NCBI RefSeq assembly: GCF_011761945.1
Contig: NZ_JAASQV010000001.1
Location: 1,798,001 to 1,862,000 of the forward strand
Direction of reading: 5' to 3'
DNA from: Sphingomonas leidyi
GTDB lineage: Bacteria; Pseudomonadota; Alphaproteobacteria; Sphingomonadales; Sphingomonadaceae
Length of the DNA: 64,000 nucleotides
Shown here: one piece after another, positions 1-7,858 of the stretch
Layout of the letters: each line of letters begins with the position of its first letter
How positions within the stretch are numbered: the stretch's first letter is position 1
Notes under the pieces: model-generated
Told to the model about the DNA's origin: nothing
What the model saw: the letters and a program-made list of their open reading frames with translations, nothing else
Database searches by the model: none
Translations under genes and position numbers: made by a program

Positions 1-1688
1 GTCTCGATGGTGAGCGTGCCGCCGCCATTGGGATTCTGCGAAAGCATCGCGTCGCGCGCATTGACCGCGAGATTGACCACCACCTGCTCGAGCTGGCCCG
101 GGTCGGCGCGTACCGGGCCCAGGTTGCGGCCATGCTTGACTTCGAGCCGCACGGTCTCGCCGAGCAGCCGCTTCAACAGGTTCGAGACTTCGGAGATGAC
201 GTCGGGCAGCTGGAGCAATTGCGGGCGCAGCGTCTGCTGGCGCGAGAAGGCGAGCAGTTGGCGGGTCAGCGAGGCGGCACGGTTCGAATTGGCGCGTATC
301 TGCTGAATGTCGTCATAGTCGCTATCGCCAGGCGAATGGCGCATCAGCATCAAATCGCAATGCCCGATGATCGCGGTCAGGATATTGTTGAAATCATGCG
401 CGACGCCGCCCGCGAGCTGCCCCACCGCCTGCATCTTGGTAGCCTGTGCGACCTGGCGCTTGAGCTTTGATTCCTCGCCCGAATCCTTGAGGCTGATCAG
501 CACGGCGGCTTCGCCCAGCCCGCGCGCGCCGGCGATTCCGATCGAGACCGGCTCCTCGGGCGCATCGGCCATGCGCACGGTCATCTCGGCCGATTGCGGC
601 GCCCCGCCGGCAAAGCGGCGAACGGCGTCGGCGAGCGCGGCCTTGTCCTCGCGCACCACCAGGTCGCCCGGATAGAGCGGCGGCGCCGCGGCATTGACGC
701 GCGTGGCCCGAACGAACGCATCGTTCATGCTGGCGAAGCGGCCGTCGCGATCGACCAGGGCAAGTCCGAGCGGCAGCAGCGCGATCAGCGAGCGGACATG
801 CGCGCCGGCGCTGGCGCCGATCGCCGGCGTCGGCAGATTGCCCTGCTCCTCGTCGAGCAGCGCCACGAGCAGCGGCGCCTCCTCGCCGTCGAGGAAGGGG
901 ATCTGCAGCACGCGGAGCGGATTGCCCTCAAGCCCCTCGCGCTCGAAACGGACCAGCCCCATGGAATCGGTGATCAGGAAGCGGGCGAAGTCGCGCCCCT
1001 CGGCGGCGGCGTCCGGGCTGCCCATGGCGCGCAGGCGGAACACGCGGTTGGCACTGCGCACCCGGCCCTCTGGCGACACCATCGCGGCCATGATGCCGGC
1101 CGAGCCCAGCCGGTCGCCGGTATGGCCGTCGATCAGCGCCTGGACCTGGCTGGCGAGGTCGAGCGCCTGCACGCCAATGAAGCGCCAGACGAGCGATTCC
1201 TCGCCCACCCGCTGGACGCGGGCCGATACGGGAGCGCCGAACACCTGAATGCCGTCTTCGCGCGCCTCGCCGTCGCGCCAGGCAGTTCGCGCCGCAGTGC
1301 CGAGCGCGGCGACGGCGGCGTCGCTGATCGGGAGATTAGGCGGTGTCGGCCAGCCGGCGAACAATGCCTCGAAGCGGCTGTTGGCGCAGACCAGGCGTCC
1401 GGCACGGTCGGTGACCGCCAGCGCGTCGTCGCTGGCCGCAGCGAGCGCCTGGGCGACCGACCAGTCGACCGGGGCCTCGCCGGCGATATCCGCATGGAAG
1501 AGCTTGCGCGCGCCCCAGAGCCCGCCTGCGGCAAGCAGCCCCGCCGCGACGAAGCCGACCGCGACCGCGCGGTCGTTCAAGGTGAGCAGGATCACCGCGC
1601 CCGCGAGGAACCCGGCCAGGATCGCCGCCGCGAAGGGCAGCCAGCGGCGGGACGTCGAAATGGGGCTATGGGCGGGCAACGTGGCCAT
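1..1688 (-). CDS. cckA: CckA-type membrane sensor histidine kinase (partial, C-terminus beyond left edge)
   Basis: Reading leftward from the ATG at 1688, 562 codons are present before the window ends. Two hydrophobic segments lie at about residues 19-36 and 42-58. A long PAS-like sensor region follows, then a HisKA domain with GGVAHDFNNILTAIIGHCD around the phospho-accepting His431. The start of the ATPase domain follows, with an N-box of the type VVNLAVNARDAM. The HisKA segment and the following DSDYDDIQQIRANSNRAA are what I associate with CckA, the hybrid kinase that drives the ChpT-CtrA cell-cycle phosphorelay in alphaproteobacteria. The G-boxes and receiver domain must lie outside the window. 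It sits 78 bp downstream of the M13 peptidase gene, with a 13-bp hairpin between them. A different hybrid kinase is possible but less likely. Confidence 0.88.
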   Translation of the reverse strand, partial: MATLPAHSPISTSRRWLPFAAAILAGFLAGAVILLTLNDRAVAVGFVAAGLLAAGGLWGARKLFHADIAGEAPVDWSVAQALAAASDDALAVTDRAGRLVCANSRFEALFAGWPTPPNLPISDAAVAALGTAARTAWRDGEAREDGIQVFGAPVSARVQRVGEESLVWRFIGVQALDLASQVQALIDGHTGDRLGSAGIMAAMVSPEGRVRSANRVFRLRAMGSPDAAAEGRDFARFLITDSMGLVRFEREGLEGNPLRVLQIPFLDGEEAPLLVALLDEEQGNLPTPAIGASAGAHVRSLIALLPLGLALVDRDGRFASMNDAFVRATRVNAAAPPLYPGDLVVREDKAALADAVRRFAGGAPQSAEMTVRMADAPEEPVSIGIAGARGLGEAAVLISLKDSGEESKLKRQVAQATKMQAVGQLAGGVAHDFNNILTAIIGHCDLMLMRHSPGDSDYDDIQQIRANSNRAASLTRQLLAFSRQQTLRPQLLQLPDVISEVSNLLKRLLGETVRLEVKHGRNLGPVRADPGQLEQVVVNLAVNARDAMLSQNPNGGGTLTIE

Positions 1689-1728
1689 GCGCCACCGATG
1701 TTCGGTCGCAGGGCGTGGGTCAAGCGAA

Positions 1729-1759
1729 TCTCCCTCTCCCCGAACGGGGGAGAGGGAGA
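1729..1759. terminator. 13-bp GC hairpin between M13 peptidase gene and cckA
   Basis: The arms at 1729-1741 and 1747-1759 are perfectly complementary (TCTCCCTCTCCCC and its complement) around a GAACG loop. There is no T-run on either side, so it may be a factor-dependent terminator, an RNA-stabilising stem or a copy of a dispersed GC-hairpin repeat (compare 57506-57528 and 43763-43784). Confidence 0.5.
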
Positions 1760-1766
1760 AATCGGA

Positions 1767-3848
1767 TCACCAGATCCGGACGCGCTTGTCGGGCGTCAGG
1801 AACAGCTTGGTTGCCGGATCGGGGTTGTAGGCCCCGTACCAGGGATCGAGGTTGCGCACGACCCAGGCACGCTGCTGCGAAGGCGAGTGCGGATCGGTAA
1901 GCAGGCGCTGGCGCAGATTCGCCTCGCGATAGTTGCGGCGCCACACCTGCGCCCAGCCCTGGTAGAAGCGCTGGTCGCCGGTGGTGCCGTCGAGCACCGG
2001 CGCCGCCTGGCCGTTCAGCGAAGCCTTGTACGCGTCATAGGCGACGGTAAGGCCGGCCAGGTCGGCCACATTCTCGCCGAGCGTCAGCGCGCCCTTCACA
2101 TGCATGCCGGGCAGCGGCTCATACTGGTCGTACTGGGCGACCAGCGCGTCGGTGCGCGCCTTGAACGCCTTGACGTCCGCTGGAGTCCACCAGTCGGTCA
2201 GGCGGCCTTCCTTGTCGTACTTGGCGCCCTGGTCGTCGAAATGGTGGCTCAGCTCATGGCCGATCACCGCGCCGATGCCGCCATAATTGACTGCCGGATC
2301 GGCGTTGGGATCGAAGAAGGGCGGCTGCAGGATCGCGGCGGGGAAGACGATCTCGACCATGCCGAAATTGGCATAGGCGTTGATCGTCATCGGCGTCATG
2401 CCCCATTCCCAGCGGCGGATCGGCTGGCCGAGCTTGGAGACATTGTCGTCATACTGCCAGTTGTTGGCGCGCACATTGTTGCCGAATGCGTCGCCAGGCG
2501 TGATCGTCAGCGCCGAATAGTCCTGCCAATGATCCGGATAGCCGATCTTCGGCTTGAAGGCGGCGAGCTTCTCATGCGCCTTCACCTTGGTCTCCGGCGC
2601 CATCCATTCGAGCTTGTCGATCCGGCGGTCCATCGCCGCGATCACGTTCTTCACCAGCTGGTCGGCAGCCGCCTTGGTCTCGGGCGGGAAATATTTGGCG
2701 ACATAGACTTGGCTGACGTCGTCGGAGAGCGCGCCGGTGGTGAAGTCCACCGCGCGCTTCCAGCGCTCCTCCTGCTCCGGCGTGCCCGACAGGGTGGTGC
2801 CGTAAAAGGCGAACTGCTCCTTGTCGAAAGCGCTCGGCAGCACATCGGCGAAATTGTCGAGCGTGCGGACCAGCAGCTGGTCCTTCAGCACCGCCAGCGG
2901 CGCCTGCTGGATCAGGCGGGCGATGCCCGTAACCGCGCTGGGCTGGCCGACGATCACATTTTCCACCGGCGTCTTGCCGGCGGCGAAAAAGGCCTTGAAG
3001 TCGAAGCCCGGCGCCGACTTCTGCAGCTGGGCGACCGTCATCTTGTTATAGGTCTTGGTCGCGTCGCGGCTCTCGACGCGAGTCCACTGCACCCCGGCGA
3101 TCTTCGTCTCGAAATCGACGATCGCCTGGGCGCGTGCCGCGGCGTTGGGCTCGCCGGCGAGCGTCAGCACGTTGGCAAGATGCTTGAGATAGGCCGCCTT
3201 GGTCTCGACGAACTTGGCGTCCTTCGAGAGGTAATAGTCGCGGTCGGGCATGCCCAGCCCGGCCTGGTAGAGGCTCAGCGCATAGACTTCCGGCTCCTTG
3301 TCGTCCTGGCCGACATAGGTGGCGAAGGGCACGCCCACGCCGCTGCGGCGCGCGGCGGCGGCGAGCGCGGGATAGCCGGCCTTGGAGGTCAGCGCCTTGA
3401 TCTGGTCGAGCCACGGCTTGGCCGGCGCCAGGCCCTTGCCGTCGATCGCCGCGGTGTCGAGATAAGTGGCATAGGCAGTGCCGATCTTCGAGTTCGGATC
3501 GGCCTTCGCCGCATCGAGGATCTCGTGCGTCTGCTTCTTGGCGTTGTCGTCCAGGATGTTGAACGAACCATAGTTCGACTTGTCGGCCGGGATCGGCGTG
3601 TTCTTCGCCCAGGCGCCATTGGCATAGTTGTAGAAATCGTCGCCCGGCTTGATCGCGGGGTCCATGCCGGCGGTGTCGAAGCCATAGCTGCCGTAGACCG
3701 GCTTGGGCTTTTCGGGCTGCGGCGCCGGATCGGGCTCGGTGACGGGCGCGGCCTCGACCGGCACGGCCGGCAGCGGGGCATTGTGCGCGCAGCCGGCAAG
3801 CAGCACGGGCGCGGCGAGGAAACTGGTGGTGAGGAGCGACAGGCGCAT
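1767..3848 (-). CDS. M13 family (neprilysin/PepO-like) zinc metallopeptidase, lipoprotein
   Basis: This 693-aa protein has the normal length for bacterial M13 peptidases. The N-terminus is a lipoprotein signal with lipobox LAGC (Cys20), followed by a Pro/Glu/Ala-rich linker, so it should be anchored at the membrane and face the periplasm. The zinc site is complete: HELSHHFD at about residues 531-538 gives the HExxH motif, and GENVADLAG at about 591 supplies the third ligand, Glu592. The protein ends in the family-typical aromatic tail KRVRIW. I chose ATG 3848 because the signal peptide begins exactly there; an upstream in-frame extension to 4040 has no signal sequence and would overlap the next gene. 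Its substrates are presumably periplasmic or imported peptides. A paralogue lies at 18891-20960. Confidence 0.93.
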   Translation of the reverse strand: MRLSLLTTSFLAAPVLLAGCAHNAPLPAVPVEAAPVTEPDPAPQPEKPKPVYGSYGFDTAGMDPAIKPGDDFYNYANGAWAKNTPIPADKSNYGSFNILDDNAKKQTHEILDAAKADPNSKIGTAYATYLDTAAIDGKGLAPAKPWLDQIKALTSKAGYPALAAAARRSGVGVPFATYVGQDDKEPEVYALSLYQAGLGMPDRDYYLSKDAKFVETKAAYLKHLANVLTLAGEPNAAARAQAIVDFETKIAGVQWTRVESRDATKTYNKMTVAQLQKSAPGFDFKAFFAAGKTPVENVIVGQPSAVTGIARLIQQAPLAVLKDQLLVRTLDNFADVLPSAFDKEQFAFYGTTLSGTPEQEERWKRAVDFTTGALSDDVSQVYVAKYFPPETKAAADQLVKNVIAAMDRRIDKLEWMAPETKVKAHEKLAAFKPKIGYPDHWQDYSALTITPGDAFGNNVRANNWQYDDNVSKLGQPIRRWEWGMTPMTINAYANFGMVEIVFPAAILQPPFFDPNADPAVNYGGIGAVIGHELSHHFDDQGAKYDKEGRLTDWWTPADVKAFKARTDALVAQYDQYEPLPGMHVKGALTLGENVADLAGLTVAYDAYKASLNGQAAPVLDGTTGDQRFYQGWAQVWRRNYREANLRQRLLTDPHSPSQQRAWVVRNLDPWYGAYNPDPATKLFLTPDKRVRIW

Positions 3849-3921
3849 GGGAACCCCCGATGGTTGATCGGGCTGTCTTAGACCGTCGATGGGCTCCGTC
3901 AATCGGGCGAACGTAACATTA

Positions 3922-4503
3922 TTACGCCGTGATGACGGGTCCTCCGCCGCGCGCGGCCCGGGCATCGGCGCGCCGCTTCCATTTGCGGGCGATCCACAGA
4001 CGCCACGCCAGCGCGGTGCCGAAATAGCCGACCAGGGCAAGCGCGCCGGTGATGGTGACCAGGCCGGTGAGCGTCGCCGGGCCGGCCTGGTGGACCAGCC
4101 AGTCGCTCCAGCTCCGCTCGATCACCTGCGCCTTCTCGATCGCCGCGCCGGGGCCGATCATCCAGCTGCCCAGCCAATAGGCCGCCACCCAGAGCGGCGG
4201 CGTCGTGAAGGGATTGGTGATGAAGGTGGTCGCGGCGGCCGCCGGGATATTGGCGCGCAGCGGGAGCGCGAGCACGGCCGAGGCGGGAATCTGCCCCATC
4301 GGCACCAACACGCCGGTCACCACGCCCAGCGCCACGCCGCGCGGCACCGAGCGGCGCGTGAATCGCCAAAGCGAGCTGTGCATCACCCGGTTCGCGACCG
4401 GGCGGAGCCAGCGATTGCTCTCGACCGATTCGCGGCTGGGCGTCGCCTTGTCGAGCCAGCGGCGGAAACGCGACTTGCCCGAAGCGGGCGCGGGATCAAC
4501 CAC
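3922..4503 (-). CDS. DUF2062 family membrane protein
   Basis: I start this 193-aa protein at GTG 4503, which overlaps the end of smpB (stop at 4496-4498), so the two are translationally coupled. After a basic N-terminus it shows the DUF2062 pattern: a hydrophobic stretch with [19 protein letters not shown], then [13 protein letters not shown], then two or three further membrane segments and an Arg/Lys-rich tail. DUF2062 proteins have no established biochemical function; they are small inner-membrane proteins often found beside envelope or glycosylation genes. The order smpB then DUF2062 is, as far as I recall, common in sphingomonads. An upstream start at 4569 is possible but would lie deep inside smpB. 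Confidence 0.82.
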   Translation of the reverse strand: MVDPAPASGKSRFRRWLDKATPSRESVESNRWLRPVANRVMHSSLWRFTRRSVPRGVALGVVTGVLVPMGQIPASAVLALPLRANIPAAAATTFITNPFTTPPLWVAAYWLGSWMIGPGAAIEKAQVIERSWSDWLVHQAGPATLTGLVTITGALALVGYFGTALAWRLWIARKWKRRADARAARGGGPVITA

Positions 4504-4975
4504 GGTCGCGGAGCAGTCGCCCCTGCTCCCGCTTCCAGTCCCGCTCCTTGATCGAGTCGCGCTTGTCATGCGTCTTCTTGCCCTTCGCCAGCGCCAGCTC
4601 GACCTTCGCGCGGCCTCGCCCGTTGAAATAGATGGACAGCGGCACGAGGGTCATCCCTTCGCGCGCCACCGCGCCATGGAGCTTGTTTATCTCCCGCTCA
4701 TGAAGGAGCAATTTACGGGGGCGCTTGGGCTCGTGGTTGAACCGATTGCCGTGGCTGAACTCGGGGATGTTCGAATTGACCAGCCAGACGCCGCCGTCGT
4801 TCACTTCGGCATAGGCCTCGGCGATCGAGCCCTCGCCGAAGCGCAGCGACTTCACCTCGGTGCCGGTGAGCGCGATGCCGGCCTCATAGGTCTGCTCGAT
4901 GAAATAATCGAACCGCGCGCGCCGGTTCTCGGCGACGGTCTTCACTTTCTCTTGGGCGGGACGCGGACGGGCCAT
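4496..4975 (-). CDS. smpB: SsrA-binding protein SmpB
   Basis: The 159-aa product has the SmpB signature throughout: [19 protein letters not shown] near residues 20-38, GTEVKSLR, the beta-barrel segment with [20 protein letters not shown], and the basic C-terminal tail [16 protein letters not shown] that lies in the mRNA channel of a stalled ribosome. With tmRNA it rescues ribosomes stalled on non-stop mRNA and tags the nascent chain for proteolysis. tmRNA itself is not in the window. The gene is followed immediately, with an overlap of 8 nt, by the DUF2062 gene. The 236 bp upstream (4976-5211) holds nothing I can identify beyond ordinary intergenic sequence with an AT-rich patch at about 5110-5145. 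Confidence 0.97.
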   Translation of the reverse strand: MARPRPAQEKVKTVAENRRARFDYFIEQTYEAGIALTGTEVKSLRFGEGSIAEAYAEVNDGGVWLVNSNIPEFSHGNRFNHEPKRPRKLLLHEREINKLHGAVAREGMTLVPLSIYFNGRGRAKVELALAKGKKTHDKRDSIKERDWKREQGRLLRDRG

Positions 4976-5211
4976 AAGGCGATGCGATGTAGGCGCGGAT
5001 TGGCGGAAGCGCCAGCCCGGCGGTTTCGCGGGCCCCGAACGAGCCTGAACGAGGGCGTGCGGGAAATGCGACGAACCGAACCCGCAATGCCGCTATTCGC
5101 TCGCCACCGCAGAAAAAACCATGTAACTACAAAATATTGGCGCCCGACACCCCGAGCAAGGCGCGAACCGACAGCAACTGGAAAGCTGCCGCTTGAAGCC
5201 GGAGCTTCCCC

Positions 5212-5373
5212 ATGTCATCGCAGAACGACCGAGAATATCTCGAATACCGCCAGCGCCTGAGCGCGGAGAAGGCGCGCACCACCGTCGATCCCGGCGTCGC
5301 CCGCGTCCATGATGCGTTCGCAAGGGCCTATGCCCGGCGCCTGCACCAGCAAGTGTCGACCCTGACGGAATAA
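5212..5373 (+). CDS. 53-aa hypothetical protein
   Basis: A short reading frame starts at ATG 5212, with GGAG seven nt upstream, and ends TAA at 5371-5373. The product is charged and predicted to be helical (MSSQNDREYLEYRQRLSAE at the start), with no signal peptide or membrane segment. Its composition and codon use match the neighbouring genes, and similar short soluble proteins are, as far as I recall, present in other sphingomonads. It lies 63 bp before recJ in the same direction. No function can be assigned. Confidence 0.6.
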   Translation: MSSQNDREYLEYRQRLSAEKARTTVDPGVARVHDAFARAYARRLHQQVSTLTE

Positions 5374-5436
5374 CCCGCCCGGAGCGAAACGGCGGAGGAA
5401 TGGACAGGCCCCCGCCCCTGTTCCATAGCTGTTCCG

Positions 5437-7200
5437 ATGTCCGCAGTCCTCAACATCCAGCGCTCGATCACCGGCCAGCCCTGGCACTGGCGCGGGCTCG
5501 CCGCCGATTCGCGCGGCGGGCTGGTGCCGGACGACCTGGTGACGCAATTGCTGATCGCCCGCGGCGTGGCGCGCGAGGAACTCGACATGCACAAGGCGCC
5601 CAGCATCCGCGCCTTCATGCCCGACCCCTCGATCTTCCGGGACATGGACAAGGCCGCCGCGCGGCTCGCCGATGCTGTCGAGCAGCGCGAACAGGTTGCG
5701 ATCTTCGGCGATTACGACGTGGATGGCGCTACTTCCGCGGCATTGCTCATATTGCTTCTGCGGGATTTGGGCCTCGAGGCGCGCCCCTATATTCCCGACC
5801 GGCTGATGGAGGGCTATGGCCCCTCGGGCGAGGCGCTGGTGCGGCTCAAGCACGAAGGCGCCAGCCTGATCGTCACCGTCGACTGCGGCGCCCAGGCCTT
5901 CGAGGCGCTGGAGATGGCGAAGGCCGCCGGCGCCGAGGTGATCGTCGTCGACCATCACAAATGCACCACCGAGCTTCCGCAGGCGCTCGCGCTGGTGAAC
6001 CCCAACCGGCTCGACGAGACCGAGGGCGCGGCGCATGGCCACCTCGCGGCGGTCGGCGTCGCCTGGCTGCTCGGCGCGGCCCTGATCCGTACGCTGCGCG
6101 GGCGCGGCTATTTCGCGAGCCGGGCCGAACCCAAATTGCTCGACCTGCTCGATATCGTCGCGCTCGGCACCGTCGCCGACGTGGCGGCGCTGAAGGGGCT
6201 CAACCGCGCCTTCGTCGCCCAGGGCCTCAAGGTGATGGCGCAGCGGCGCAACATCGGGCTGAATGCGCTGATCGAGGCCTCGCGCCTCACCCGCGCGCCG
6301 ACCGCGACCGACCTGGGCTTCGCGCTCGGCCCCCGGATCAATGCCGGCGGGCGCGTCGGCCGCTCGGACCTGGGCGTGCGCCTCCTCACCACCCGCGATC
6401 CCGAGGAAGCACGGACGATCGCGGAGGAACTGAACCAGCTCAACGAGGAGCGCCGCGCGATCGAGGCCGGCGTGCAGGCCGAGGCGGAAGAGCTCAGCCT
6501 GCGCAAGGCGAACCACGCGGTCGCGGTGATTGCGAGCAAGGGCTGGCATGCCGGCGTGATCGGCATTGTCGCGGGGCGGCTCAAGGAGAAGCTCGGCCGG
6601 CCGGCGATCGTGATCGCGCTCGACGAGGATGGTATCGGCAAGGGTTCGGGCCGCTCGATCCCCGGCGTCGATCTGGGCGCCGCGGTGCTCGCCGCCAAGG
6701 ATGCGGGGCTGCTCAGGGCGGGGGGCGGCCACGCCATGGCCTGCGGCGTGACGATCGATGCCGAGCGGCTCGATAGCTTTGCCGAGTTCCTCAAGGAGCG
6801 GCTTTCCGAACGCGTCACCCAGGCGATGGGCGAGCGCGCGCTGCTGCTCGACGCGGTGGTGGCCCCGGGCGGCGTCTGCCCCGAGCTCGTCAACGCGATG
6901 GAGGCCGGCGGCCCCTATGGCATGGGCTGGCCGGCGCCGCGCGTGGCGGCGGGGCCGGTGACGGTGATCAAGGCCGATGTGGTCGGCACGGGCGGGCATG
7001 TGCGGCTGATCGTGGCGGGGCCGGACGGGCGCAGCATCAAGGCCGTCGCCTTCCGACAGGCCGATACCGAGCTGGGCCAGGCGCTGCTCTCCGCCCCGCG
7101 CCACCGCAAGCTCTGGCTCGCCGGCCGTGCCAGGATCGACGATTGGGGCTCCCGCCCCGCGGCCGAGCTGCACGTCGAAGACGCGGCCTGGGCGGACTAG
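5437..7200 (+). CDS. recJ: Single-stranded-DNA-specific exonuclease RecJ
   Basis: This 587-aa protein has the full DHH/DHHA1 exonuclease architecture. Motif I is FGDYDVDGATS (Asp92, Asp94, Asp96). The DHH motif is VVDHHK (Asp172, His173, His174). The DHHA1 part includes GPRINAGGRVGRSDLGVRL and, later, GGGHAMACGVTID. A C-terminal OB-fold segment follows. RecJ degrades single-stranded DNA 5' to 3' with Mn2+ or Mg2+ and works in recombination, base excision and mismatch repair in the cytoplasm. ATG 5437 begins MSAVLNIQRS and fits the family N-terminus. It appears to be transcribed alone or with the 53-aa gene; a tRNA-Glu gene lies 58 bp downstream on the other strand. Confidence 0.97.
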   Translation: MSAVLNIQRSITGQPWHWRGLAADSRGGLVPDDLVTQLLIARGVAREELDMHKAPSIRAFMPDPSIFRDMDKAAARLADAVEQREQVAIFGDYDVDGATSAALLILLLRDLGLEARPYIPDRLMEGYGPSGEALVRLKHEGASLIVTVDCGAQAFEALEMAKAAGAEVIVVDHHKCTTELPQALALVNPNRLDETEGAAHGHLAAVGVAWLLGAALIRTLRGRGYFASRAEPKLLDLLDIVALGTVADVAALKGLNRAFVAQGLKVMAQRRNIGLNALIEASRLTRAPTATDLGFALGPRINAGGRVGRSDLGVRLLTTRDPEEARTIAEELNQLNEERRAIEAGVQAEAEELSLRKANHAVAVIASKGWHAGVIGIVAGRLKEKLGRPAIVIALDEDGIGKGSGRSIPGVDLGAAVLAAKDAGLLRAGGGHAMACGVTIDAERLDSFAEFLKERLSERVTQAMGERALLLDAVVAPGGVCPELVNAMEAGGPYGMGWPAPRVAAGPVTVIKADVVGTGGHVRLIVAGPDGRSIKAVAFRQADTELGQALLSAPRHRKLWLAGRARIDDWGSRPAAELHVEDAAWAD

Positions 7201-7258
7201 CCCCTGCTGCCGTCGGCGAACGCCAATCGATGTGGAAGACCACGCCGCGAGCGGCGGA

Positions 7259-7333
7259 TGGTGACCCCTACGGGAATCGAACCCGTGTTTCAGCCGTGAA
7301 AGGGCCGCGTCCTAACCGCTAGACGAAGGGGCC
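7259..7333 (-). tRNA. tRNA-Glu (anticodon TTC)
   Basis: The complementary strand from 7333 to 7259 folds as a 75-nt tRNA. The 7-bp acceptor stem is GGCCCCT/AGGGGTC with one G-U pair. The anticodon loop CTTTCAC carries TTC, the T-loop is GTTCGAT, the discriminator is A, and CCA is encoded in the genome. The GTCTAGCGGTTAGGAC D-arm is typical of bacterial tRNA-Glu. Confidence 0.97.
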
Positions 7334-7393
7334 ATGCCGAAGCGTGGAGGCGGTCCGTTAGGGAAGGTTGCGCGGCGGGTCAAGCGCATTTGC

Positions 7394-7858
7394 TCACCCC
7401 GGCTTGCATACGTCCACCCAACGCCGCGAAACCAGCGCCGCCAGGCGTTCGGGCGCGATTTCCACCGATGCGGTGCGCGAGCCCGCCGCCGGAAACACCG
7501 TCGCGAATCCCCGGATCGAGACATCGCAATAGACCGGCAGCGGAGTTGCCAGCCCGAAGGGGCAGACCCCGCCCACCGGATGACCGGTCAGCGCCTCCGC
7601 CTCTTCGGCGCCGAGCATCGAGGCGCGGCCGGCGAACTCGGCCTTGATCCTGGGATTGTCGAGCCGCGCATCGCCACGCGCGACGACGAGCACGACAGCA
7701 TCGCCCACCCGCAGCGCCAGCGTCTTGGCGATGCGCCCGGGCTCGACCCCGAGCGTCGCCGCCGCCTCCGCCACCGTGGCGGTGCTCGCCGCCTGCTCGA
7801 TCAGGACAAGATCCGGCGCATGTTCGGCAAGCCAGGCGCGCACGGTTTCGACGGTCAT
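7394..7858 (-). CDS. YbaK/EbsC family aminoacyl-tRNA deacylase
   Basis: The 154-aa product matches the YbaK/ProX-type editing fold. It has the conserved lysine in RIAKTLALR (Lys45), an ARGDARLD segment and the loop GHPVGGVCPFGL at about residues 92-103. Members hydrolyse mischarged tRNA(Pro), for example Cys- or Ala-tRNA(Pro), as freestanding editing domains. Which amino acid this one edits cannot be told from sequence alone. Its ATG at 7858 overlaps the stop of the upstream MFS gene by 4 nt, so the pair is co-transcribed from the transporter promoter. No functional link between the two is evident. Confidence 0.85.
   Translation of the reverse strand: MTVETVRAWLAEHAPDLVLIEQAASTATVAEAAATLGVEPGRIAKTLALRVGDAVVLVVARGDARLDNPRIKAEFAGRASMLGAEEAEALTGHPVGGVCPFGLATPLPVYCDVSIRGFATVFPAAGSRTASVEIAPERLAALVSRRWVDVCKPG

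Noticed and set aside
594..3881. A 1095-codon open frame on the plus strand
   Set aside because: It is antisense to the M13 peptidase and cckA genes, is very rich in Arg/Gly/Ala, and matches no family; a GC-skew artefact of high-G+C coding DNA.
5215..7173. A 652-codon open frame on the minus strand
   Set aside because: Antisense to recJ; composition typical of a shadow frame.
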